The notes beneath the pieces are model-generated. The model made no database searches, was not told where the DNA came from, and saw only the letters and a list, made by a program, of their open reading frames with translations. Positions 1 through 5,154 of a stretch of 7,568 nt of DNA are shown here, piece by piece (the stretch's first letter is position 1; every line of letters starts with the position of its first letter). A program made the position numbers and the translations under genes. This stretch comes from Candidatus Pacearchaeota archaeon (GTDB lineage Archaea; Nanobdellota; Nanobdellia; Pacearchaeales; GW2011-AR1). The stretch lies in the NCBI GenBank assembly GCA_016186375.1, contig JACPLS010000047.1:1-7568 (forward strand). The letters are read 5' to 3'.

Positions 1-573
1 AGCATTAGATATTGGGATGGTGTCAGAATCGGTATTTTTGGTTATGTTTTTATCCCCTATAAAATGATTGATAATGGAAAAAGAAATAGCGAGGGATTTG
101 GTGATTTAGGAATAGGTGTAGGTCCAAGAGGTACTTTGACAAATAACTTAGGTAGTTTTCATTATCTCTCCGCTATAGGTATACAATTTCCCACAGGAGA
201 TTTTACAAAAAATCCATCATTAGGCAATGGAAGAACTGACTTAAGGTTCAGCATTGGCGCAACATACCTCTCTCATTCTTATAAGAGTGAAGTTGATGCA
301 TCACTTGATTATATTCGCACAGAGAAAGATGCAGCTGATGATATTTTCATTGGCATTGCAGCAGGTCATCAAATACAGAGGAAAATCAAGATTGGGGGAG
401 GTTTTTTAGGTAATATAAAATATGGTAATAATCAGGATATTTCTTATAAGTTAACATCGCGAGGTATTATACGATATACCTATTCTAAAAAATGGCATAC
501 AGAACTTTGGCTTGATAAAGGTATATTAGATGAACGGAATGAAGCAACATTAGTTTTCAGATATAATTTTTAA
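1..573 (+). CDS. Outer-membrane-type beta-barrel protein, 5' end outside the window
   Basis: The frame is open from the first base, so the gene starts left of the window; 190 C-terminal residues are visible. The sequence is a series of short amphipathic strands with alternating hydrophobic and polar residues, joined by tight Gly/Asn/Asp turns (for example GDLGIGVGPRG, then SAIGIQFPTGDF, then DLRFSIGATYLS, then KIKIGGGFLGNIKYG). It ends in TLVFRYNF, with the terminal aromatic residue typical of bacterial outer-membrane barrels. The GDLGIG and QFPTGDF stretches recall the MetA-pathway-of-phenol-degradation family (Pfam Phenol_MetA_deg), whose members are thought to be outer-membrane channels. 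No cysteines or predicted helices are seen. A signal peptide, if present, lies outside the window. The specific family is uncertain; the beta-barrel nature is better supported. Such a protein is unexpected beside genes with archaeal promoters and may be a transferred gene. Confidence 0.7.
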   Translation, partial: SIRYWDGVRIGIFGYVFIPYKMIDNGKRNSEGFGDLGIGVGPRGTLTNNLGSFHYLSAIGIQFPTGDFTKNPSLGNGRTDLRFSIGATYLSHSYKSEVDASLDYIRTEKDAADDIFIGIAAGHQIQRKIKIGGGFLGNIKYGNNQDISYKLTSRGIIRYTYSKKWHTELWLDKGILDERNEATLVFRYNF

Positions 574-585
574 GATAAGGAAAAA

Positions 586-593
586 CTTAAATA
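586..593 (+). promoter_or_regulatory. TATA box for the gene at 615
   Basis: CTTAAATA is centred about 25.5 bases before the ATG at 615, the spacing expected if transcription starts at or next to the start codon (leaderless mRNA). No Shine-Dalgarno sequence lies between the box and the ATG. Confidence 0.6.
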
Positions 594-614
594 TAAACAA
601 AAGTATAAAATTAT

Positions 615-1115
615 ATGGAAACTGAGGCCCAATATAATATAGAAGATCTCCTAAATACTTCTTCCCTCTATAGGGAATTTCAGGCAGAAAGAGAGGAAGT
701 TATTAAACATAGATTTATCGAGTCAGAAAAAGCAGGATTTGATATTGGTTTTGAGAGAGCGTTAACTGATTGGATTGTTAAACATAGAGCTAAATGGCGA
801 AAGGGCAGAGAACAAAAAAATCTTCTTGATCAGATTAGAAGCCGCGGTCTTAATATTGAATTATTTTGTTCAATAGAAGAATTTATGAATTATAGTCCTA
901 TATCAGAAGCTGATTATCAAAACCATAATGAGATATTACGTTTAAAAGGTGATTATGTATTAAATGTTGATAATCGATTGGCTAGAACTGTTACGGCCCT
1001 GCCTTCTTCAATAAAAGGAGGAGTTATTACTACAGAATACAATTCCTCTGACTTTCATTGCAAAGTCCATTTTCAAGGACATAGTTTTAATCTAGAATTC
1101 AAACTCGAAATATAA
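615..1115 (+). CDS. Uncharacterised soluble protein with a SEKAG-DIGFERA-DW-HR motif
   Basis: This encodes 166 residues with no signal peptide or membrane segment. Residues about 17-70 are charged and helical and contain the string ESEKAGFDIGFERA followed by LTDWIVKHRAKWRKGREQK. I associate this S-E-(K/R)-A-G-x-D-(I/V)-G pattern with uncharacterised bacterial proteins, possibly the DUF4032 group, but cannot confirm it. The C-terminal 50 residues (from about NVDNRLARTV) look beta-rich and contain one cysteine in DFHCKVHFQG. The ATG start is chosen because a TATA box sits 25 bases upstream. The gene follows the beta-barrel gene by 41 bases on the same strand but has its own promoter, so a shared operon is not required. 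Function is unknown. If the motif is bacterial, this gene and its left neighbour could have arrived together, which is inference. Confidence 0.72.
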   Translation: METEAQYNIEDLLNTSSLYREFQAEREEVIKHRFIESEKAGFDIGFERALTDWIVKHRAKWRKGREQKNLLDQIRSRGLNIELFCSIEEFMNYSPISEADYQNHNEILRLKGDYVLNVDNRLARTVTALPSSIKGGVITTEYNSSDFHCKVHFQGHSFNLEFKLEI

Positions 1116-1174
1116 TTGAAATTATAATCAGTATCTCCGCATGAGTGTTCAAACTATTAAATTAATCCACAAAG

Positions 1175-1182
1175 CTTAAATA
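1175..1182 (+). promoter_or_regulatory. TATA box for the endonuclease IV relic
   Basis: CTTAAATA is centred about 27.5 bases before the ATG at 1206, consistent with a leaderless transcript. The promoter therefore appears intact although the gene behind it is broken. The predicted start site falls at the right edge of the palindrome at 1187-1205. Confidence 0.6.
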
Positions 1183-1186
1183 CTTA

Positions 1187-1205
1187 ACCTATCTATTAGA
1201 TAGGT
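1187..1205. promoter_or_regulatory. Perfect 19-base palindrome abutting the start codon (putative operator)
   Basis: The arms ACCTATCTA and TAGATAGGT are exact reverse complements around a single central T. The palindrome begins five bases after the TATA box and ends on the base before the ATG at 1206, so it covers the expected transcription start. A dimeric repressor bound here would block the polymerase or preinitiation complex. The regulator is unknown. Because the predicted start site lies at its end, it is better read as DNA operator than as an RNA hairpin. Confidence 0.5.
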
Positions 1206-1930
1206 ATGAAAAGAGTAAAAGTTATAGAGAAATCGATACTCACATTGAAGGGAATAAAATGTTTTCTTGAAATGAAGCCGTTCTTATTGGAAACAAAGCC
1301 AAAGAACTAGGAATAGATTTAAGCATTCATGCTCCTTACTTTGTGAACTTAAATTCACTAGAGAAAGAAAAAATAGAAGCAACAAAAATACGTATTATAA
1401 AGTGTTGTGAAATTGGTGAAATTTTAGGTGCAAAGATAGTTGTTTTTCATCCAGGATATTACACTAATGGAGGTAAAACAGAAGAAAATAAGGAACAAAC
1501 CTATATTACAATAAAAGATGGAATAAATGATATGCTTAGGTTAATTAATAAAAAAAATTGGAAGATTAAAATAGCTCCAGAGACCATGGGAAAGGTTAAT
1601 GTATTTGGTTCAATTTATGAAATATCTCGTCTAATAAAAGAAACTGGATGTTCTTTTTGTATTGATTTTGCACATATTCTCGCAAGAGAAAAGAAAATTG
1701 AATATCAAAAAATAGAATTATTATTTCCTCAGAAAGATTGGCATGTTCATTTCTCGGGAATTATTTATGGTGAAAAAGGTGAAAAATCACACAGAACAAC
1801 AGAAAAGCAAGAGTGGAGAGAATTATTAAAAAATCTACCAAAAGACAAAGAAATTAGAATAATTAATGAATCTCCCACAATGATTGATGATAGTATTGAA
1901 GGATTAAAGATTTTGAGGGAAATACAATGA
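1206..1930 (+). pseudogene. nfo: Endonuclease IV (AP endonuclease family 2), frameshifted with incomplete N-terminus
   Basis: Endonuclease IV cleaves DNA 5' of abasic sites in base excision repair, using a trinuclear zinc centre in a TIM barrel. The frame open from 1271 to 1930 carries nearly all expected ligand motifs in order: H in SIHAPY, H in VFHPG, E in APETMG, D and H in CIDFAH, H in HVHFSG, H in EKSH, and E in INESP. This frame has a stop at 1268-1270 and no ATG before the HAPY motif. The promoter-proximal ATG at 1206 opens another frame giving 34 residues (with TLKGIKCFLEMKP) that ends at 1308-1310. The usual archaeal N-terminus (first strand with a G-PAG-type motif, and most of strand 2) is missing or scrambled. 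I infer at least a frameshift plus a deletion. The GTG at 1343 is not a credible start because it lies just after HAPYF and would drop the first metal-binding His. A sequencing error could explain the frameshift but not easily the missing strand. Confidence 0.78.
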
Positions 1931-2010
1931 ATAAATATCCAAGTGTGATATTGAGAAACCAACCCTTATTTTATTATATTTTCCAGATTTCTCAAAGGCG
2001 TTGTGTGCAC

Positions 2011-2132
2011 TAAATTTCCTGGTGAATTTATTTTCAAAGTCATTTTCTAAGTATACCTTGTTATTCTCCTAAATGTTTAATTTTGTTCCTTTGAAAGCAC
2101 GAAGTTTTTCTGTAAATTTCGAAGTGAATTTA
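2011..2132. repeat. Pair of near-identical 20-base inverted-repeat elements
   Basis: Copies lie at 2011-2030 and 2113-2132. Both have the form TAAATTTC-NNN-GTGAATTTA (17 of 20 bases identical), each with TAAATT/AATTTA arms. One lies inside the RHH gene near its 3' end, the other just beyond its stop codon. Read on the minus strand both encode a KFT-x-KF peptide in the RHH frame, so the repeat may be a decayed coding duplication rather than a binding site. Confidence 0.4.
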
Positions 2133-2398
2133 CCATTATTAACATAAGACTTTTCCCTTGGTCTTTCCGAAATATTTTTTGTGTTCCTCTCATTAAAAGA
2201 TTTAATATTGTTTTTCCTTTCCCTCTCAATCTGTTCAAGGCGTCCTTGAGCCTTGCCGGGCTCAAACCTGCAAATATTTAATACATCGAGCATTTTTTCA
2301 AGAATATCCTCGTAACTTTCTCTTTTATAGGAACGCAAATGTTCTATTCGATCCTTTGTCTTTTTGCTTAGTTTTATAGTTGTAATTTCCTGACGCAT
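2069..2398 (-). CDS. Ribbon-helix-helix DNA-binding protein (antitoxin/CopG-like), no toxin partner seen
   Basis: The 109-residue protein starts with a classic RHH fold: a short N-terminal ribbon strand (TTIKL, residues about 6-10), helix A (KKTKDRIEHLRSY) and helix B after the turn (RESYEDILEKMLDVLN). Dimers of this fold insert the paired strands in the DNA major groove. A Pro-Gly-Lys-Ala segment and a basic stretch (LEQIERERK) follow, which I associate with archaeal VapB-like or orphan RHH proteins. The C-terminal half is low in hydrophobic residues and highly charged, probably disordered. No PIN-domain or RelE-type toxin lies next to it, so it is an orphan or a transcription regulator. Its own promoter region contains 10-base-spaced GTATA half-sites, suggesting autoregulation. 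The gene is divergent from the S-layer-like gene, which it might also control. The reading frame continues after the TAG stop (see findings). Confidence 0.85.
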   Translation of the reverse strand: MRQEITTIKLSKKTKDRIEHLRSYKRESYEDILEKMLDVLNICRFEPGKAQGRLEQIERERKNNIKSFNERNTKNISERPREKSYVNNGKFTSKFTEKLRAFKGTKLNI

Positions 2399-2400
2399 AA

Positions 2401-2418
2401 AGGTATACCTTGCTATAC
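2401..2418 (-). promoter_or_regulatory. Tandem GTATA half-sites, putative RHH operator
   Basis: On the minus strand GTATAG (2418-2413) and GTATAC (2408-2403) lie 10 bases apart, one helical turn, between the TATA box and the start codon of the RHH gene. The second copy sits inside the perfect 10-base palindrome AGGTATACCT (2401-2410). RHH regulators typically bind such one-turn-spaced half-sites as paired dimers and repress their own genes. The assignment to this protein is inference. Confidence 0.5.
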
Positions 2419-2426
2419 TATTTAAA
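2419..2426 (-). promoter_or_regulatory. TATA box for the RHH gene
   Basis: TTTAAATA on the minus strand is centred about 24.5 bases before the ATG at 2398, again implying a leaderless message. The 125-base divergent region 2399-2523 also holds the S-layer-like promoter. Confidence 0.62.
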
Positions 2427-2473
2427 CCTTTTTGTTACTTTAGAATGGTTGTTAAAATGTTATCACCAAAAAG

Positions 2474-2481
2474 TTTATAAA
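2474..2481 (+). promoter_or_regulatory. TATA box for the S-layer-like gene
   Basis: TTTATAAA is centred about 46 bases before the ATG at 2524, so the transcript probably begins near 2504 and carries a leader of roughly 20 bases, unlike most neighbours. The leader has no clear Shine-Dalgarno sequence. TTTATAC at 2510-2516 is too close to the ATG to serve. Confidence 0.55.
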
Positions 2482-2523
2482 GAGTCTTTTAGTTGGATGT
2501 TTAACTAAATTTATACATAAACC

Positions 2524-3777
2524 ATGGAATCCAAAACATTTATGGTTTCACTTGTGGCAGCAGTATTTGCTATAGCAATGTTTTTTGTTGCTGGTGCATA
2601 TGCAAACGGTACTTTTGTACCTCCATTAGGGACCATCACAGACGTTGAGGTAAACGGTGTTGACACCGGAAGCGGAGTCAATATTGCATCTTTCGCTGGA
2701 CAGAATTTGCCAGTAGAAATAACCTTTATAGCATCTGAAGATATCTCTGATGTTAGAGTGAAGGCTTGGATATCTGGTGAAAGAGAATATGCTGTTTCTT
2801 CAAACAGATTTAAGGTTTTTAACGGAAGTACATATAATTGGGTTATCTCAGTTTCAGTACCTTTCGATTTAGACCCTAGAGAAAACTTGAAATTAAAAGT
2901 TTCTGTTGAGAGCAAGGGCGAGTCTGTTGAAAAAGAAGTTGCTCTTGCAGCACAAAGAGAATCCTATCTTGTAGAGATTCTTGATGTTGTAACTGACACA
3001 GAAGTCAAAGCAGGAGAAATGCTTGCTTTAGATATAGTGTTGAAGAACAGAGGTCTTGAGTTTTCTGAAGACACTTTTGTAAGGGCAAAAATACCTGCAT
3101 TAGGTGTTGAAGAAAGAGCTTATTTCGGAGACCTTTCACCAGTTGATCAGGGTGGAAACAATAACCCTGAAAAAGAAGATGCAGCTGAAAGAAGGCTGTT
3201 CCTTCGAATCCCTAGCACTGCAAAACCAGGAACATATGTTGTTGAGTTTGAAGCTTACAACGATGATTCCAGCACAACTTTAACAAAGAAAGTGAACGTA
3301 GTTGGCTCAGGACAAGAGAGCCGAGTCGTATCAGCTGTTAAAGAAAAGAATTTTGCTGTTGGAGAAAAAGGCAGTTATAGCATTACTTTAGTAAACGCTG
3401 GCAATAAGTTAAGCATCTATGAATTGGTTGTTGAAACATCTGACAAGAATCTCGATGTCAGTGTTGAAGAGCCGATTGTAGTTGTCCCAGCAGGGTCTAG
3501 CAGATCTGTAAAAGTAGAAACTTCCGCATTAAAAGCTGGAGAATATACATTTGCAGTTAATGTAAACTCTGACGGAGAGTCTGTTGCAAAAGAAAGCTTT
3601 ACTGCTAACGTTGACGGAAATAAGTCCGCATCAACAATCGTTGCAGGAGGAACTAATACAACAGTATTATTAACTGTTGTTCTTGCAATAGTATTTGTTG
3701 TGTTGCTTGTTGTCCTTATAGTGTTGCTGACAAGGAAACCTGAAAAGGAAAAAGAATTCGGAGAAAGTTACTACTAA
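2524..3777 (+). CDS. Putative S-layer / major surface protein with C-terminal membrane anchor
   Basis: This is a 417-residue envelope protein. Residues 1-27 form a Sec signal peptide (hydrophobic core LVAAVFAIAMFFVAGA, likely cleavage after AYA). The ectodomain appears to hold three beta-sandwich repeats, about 35-145, 148-260 and 267-366. The middle one (LKNRGLEFSEDTFVRAKIPALG, shown here in outline only) resembles CARDB/Ig-like adhesion modules. A single transmembrane helix spans about 381-402, followed by a short basic-acidic cytoplasmic tail ending FGESYY. I recognise this overall plan as the putative S-layer protein of Pacearchaeota/Woesearchaeota-type archaea. Sequons (NGT near residue 28, NGS near 100, NKS near the anchor) suggest glycosylation. 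Codon third positions carry more G/C than those of neighbouring genes, as expected for an abundant protein. It has its own promoter and a T-rich terminator, so it is monocistronic. Confidence 0.82.
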   Translation: MESKTFMVSLVAAVFAIAMFFVAGAYANGTFVPPLGTITDVEVNGVDTGSGVNIASFAGQNLPVEITFIASEDISDVRVKAWISGEREYAVSSNRFKVFNGSTYNWVISVSVPFDLDPRENLKLKVSVESKGESVEKEVALAAQRESYLVEILDVVTDTEVKAGEMLALDIVLKNRGLEFSEDTFVRAKIPALGVEERAYFGDLSPVDQGGNNNPEKEDAAERRLFLRIPSTAKPGTYVVEFEAYNDDSSTTLTKKVNVVGSGQESRVVSAVKEKNFAVGEKGSYSITLVNAGNKLSIYELVVETSDKNLDVSVEEPIVVVPAGSSRSVKVETSALKAGEYTFAVNVNSDGESVAKESFTANVDGNKSASTIVAGGTNTTVLLTVVLAIVFVVLLVVLIVLLTRKPEKEKEFGESYY

Positions 3778-3835
3778 GTTTAAATTTTTATTTTTTATTT
3801 TTTATTAACTTAGTAATTTTCTCTTTTTATTTCTT
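3773..3835 (+). terminator. T-rich terminator after the S-layer-like gene
   Basis: Directly after the stop lie three T runs (about 3785-3803) in a tract broken only by single A residues, then another T-rich block at about 3816-3835. An 8-base inverted repeat, ACTAAGTT (3773-3780) with AACTTAGT (3807-3814), brackets the first tract. Archaeal RNA polymerase terminates on such U-tracts without a strong hairpin, so the T runs are the main evidence. Confidence 0.65.
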
Positions 3836-3848
3836 AATGAAAAATTTA

Positions 3849-3856
3849 TTAAATAT
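3849..3856 (+). promoter_or_regulatory. Possible TATA box for the 31-residue ORF
   Basis: TTAAATAT is centred about 26.5 bases before the ATG at 3879, the same geometry as the leaderless genes here. In sequence this AT-rich a chance match is plausible. Confidence 0.35.
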
Positions 3857-3878
3857 TAAGATTTAATTGTAGGAAATT

Positions 3879-3974
3879 ATGGAACACAAAATAGACTTAA
3901 AAGAAAGGGATAAAAATAAAAATTATGAATGTATTATATCTCCTAAAAACTCTGAAGATAATTATAATTTATAG
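3879..3974 (+). CDS. Possible 31-residue protein
   Basis: An ATG 26 bases after a TATA-like box opens a short frame beginning MEHKIDLKERDKNKNYECII and ending at TAG (3972-3974). The peptide is charged and hydrophilic, with one cysteine and no membrane segment. It sits in the 345-base gap between the S-layer-like gene and the HHE gene. I recognise no family. It could be a small gene, the remnant of a longer one, or chance; the promoter spacing is the only positive evidence. Confidence 0.3.
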   Translation: MEHKIDLKERDKNKNYECIISPKNSEDNYNL

Positions 3975-4082
3975 TTTGTATTGAATGCTTTAATAGGAAG
4001 TTTATTAAGTAAATAAACCTCATATTTTTTCATAAGAAACCTAGAAAATAATTAACAAATTCCCTTATAAGTGATTACTAAA
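3975..4082. other. Intergenic stretch with no recognised feature
   Basis: This AT-rich sequence between the small ORF and the HHE promoter shows no ORF, RNA gene or convincing repeat. Confidence 0.5.
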
Positions 4083-4090
4083 CTTTATAA
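4083..4090 (+). promoter_or_regulatory. TATA box for the hemerythrin-like gene
   Basis: CTTTATAA is centred about 36 bases before the ATG at 4123, predicting a leader of about 10 bases. An alternative CTTTAATA at 4102-4109 is too close for that ATG. Confidence 0.45.
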
Positions 4091-4122
4091 CGTATCATTT
4101 TCTTTAATATTTGTTATTAAAC

Positions 4123-4512
4123 ATGCCAACGATTTCAGATATTAAAAAAGAGCATGCGAAAATTGAACTTCTCCTCAAAAATATAGAGCAACATATGGAA
4201 AATAATATTCCTATACCCTATCTAATCTTTTGTTTAACAAAGCTAAATTCTATCTGGAATGAACATGAAAGAAAAGAAGAAGATATATTCAACCCAAATA
4301 GCGATTTTCCTGTGGAGAAGATGATTATTGAACAACACAGACAGTTAAGAGGCCATTGGAGAATTATTTCCGGATCAATATCTGAAGGAGATGTCAATAA
4401 GATTCTAGTTTCCCTAAATACTGATGGAAGAATGCTCATAGATAAATTCAGAAAACATATGAATTTAGAAGAAAATTATCTTAAAATTCATTTTATTCAC
4501 AGTAAAATTTAA
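4123..4512 (+). CDS. Hemerythrin-like HHE cation-binding protein
   Basis: This 129-residue protein has the four-helix HHE fold. The expected di-iron ligands are all visible, counted from the ATG at 4123: H11 in KKEH, H48 and E52 in the HxxxE of NEHERKEED, H72 in IEQHRQ, and H112 and E116 in the HxxxE of RKHMNLEE. Proteins of this family bind oxygen, nitric oxide or iron, or act as metal stores and sensors; which applies here cannot be read from sequence. There is no signal peptide, so it is cytoplasmic. The ATG at 4123 is preferred over an in-frame TTG at 4111 because MPTISDIKKEH gives a natural start to helix A and suits the upstream TATA box. The gene stands alone, converging on the gene at 4607-5017. 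Confidence 0.85.
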   Translation: MPTISDIKKEHAKIELLLKNIEQHMENNIPIPYLIFCLTKLNSIWNEHERKEEDIFNPNSDFPVEKMIIEQHRQLRGHWRIISGSISEGDVNKILVSLNTDGRMLIDKFRKHMNLEENYLKIHFIHSKI

Positions 4513-4606
4513 TTAATAAAATCTAGGTCTTAAAGATATGGCGAATTTATTCTGTAAAAATTCTTCCTAGTTACAAAAATTATTTGAAAGACTTTCATAC
4601 CCACAT

Positions 4607-5017
4607 TTAAAAAAAGAGTATATTCCAGCTTCTATCATAAAATGAAGGCGGCGGCAAGGCTCTTATTCGAGTCATTTTTTCCATATGCTCTTTGAAAAAA
4701 CCAAGAGAAATAAGACACCTGGAAGCAAGAGCTAATCCTTCATATTCACAAACTTTAGGAAACAAGTTTTTTGGATTTCTCATATGAGTTTTTATAAATC
4801 CTGTTACAGTTATAGCTTCTTCATCATCTGCAAATTTTGCTTGGAGAGTTATGGCCATTATCTGCTCATAGGGATATTTCCATAGGCATCCAGCATAATC
4901 CCCCAATTCTATAGCCGCTTGCCTTAAAATCAATTTCTTATTATTTTCATCATCAAATAAACTCTTTATTGCGGTACAAGATTTAGAGTTTTCAAATATT
5001 TTCTTAATTAATTCCAT
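4607..5017 (-). CDS. Unrecognised 136-residue soluble protein
   Basis: The protein looks mostly alpha-helical, with no signal peptide or transmembrane segment. Helical stretches include residues 1-20, LILRQAAIELGDYAGCLW, YEQIMAITLQAKFADDEEAI and YEGLALASRCLISLGFFKEH, followed by a Pro-rich turn (ALPPPSF) and the aromatic end WNILFF. The four cysteines are spread out and do not form an obvious zinc site. I do not recognise the family. The regular helices and an archaeal promoter at the right distance argue that the gene is real. The stop overlaps a run of seven T residues on the coding strand, which may act as its terminator, in the convergent gap with the HHE gene. Confidence 0.72.
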   Translation of the reverse strand: MELIKKIFENSKSCTAIKSLFDDENNKKLILRQAAIELGDYAGCLWKYPYEQIMAITLQAKFADDEEAITVTGFIKTHMRNPKNLFPKVCEYEGLALASRCLISLGFFKEHMEKMTRIRALPPPSFYDRSWNILFF

Positions 5018-5037
5018 TTCGAACCAATAATCTAGGA

Positions 5038-5045
5038 TTTTTAAA
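5038..5045 (-). promoter_or_regulatory. TATA box for the gene at 4607-5017
   Basis: TTTAAAAA on the minus strand is centred about 24.5 bases before the ATG at 5017, matching a leaderless start. Confidence 0.5.
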
Positions 5046-5114
5046 CTATATTGTGATTATAGGCAAAAATTAAATTTTCTCTATGTTTTTACCACTATAA
5101 ACCAATAACCCTAA

Positions 5115-5122
5115 TTTATATA
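5115..5122 (+). promoter_or_regulatory. TATA box for the secreted protein at 5155
   Basis: TTTATATA is centred about 36 bases before the ATG at 5155, predicting a leader of roughly 10 bases made mostly of A. Confidence 0.45.
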
Positions 5123-5154
5123 TTAAATCCCCCTTAAAAACTCATTAGAAAAAA

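Noticed and set aside
177..184. AGGTATAC match to the RHH operator core
   Set aside because: It lies inside the beta-barrel coding region, has no partner half-site at one-turn spacing and no nearby promoter, so chance is the simpler explanation.
1343..1930. A standalone 195-residue gene starting at GTG 1343
   Set aside because: The in-frame sequence upstream of the GTG encodes NEAVLIGNKAKELGIDLSIH, which is plainly endonuclease IV and includes the first metal-ligand histidine, so the GTG is internal.
1765..1962. Minus-strand ORF of 65 codons
   Set aside because: It is a shadow of the endonuclease IV coding sequence, with no promoter of its own or protein-like features.
2069..2398. A toxin-antitoxin pair
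   Set aside because: Only the RHH antitoxin-like protein is present; neither flank encodes a PIN-domain, RelE-type or other toxin.
2511..2915. Minus-strand ORF of 134 codons
   Set aside because: It lies antisense within the strongly coding S-layer-like gene and runs across its signal peptide region; composition follows the sense gene.
4218..4439. Minus-strand ORF of 73 codons
   Set aside because: It is the shadow of the HHE gene, whose complete metal ligand set identifies the true strand.
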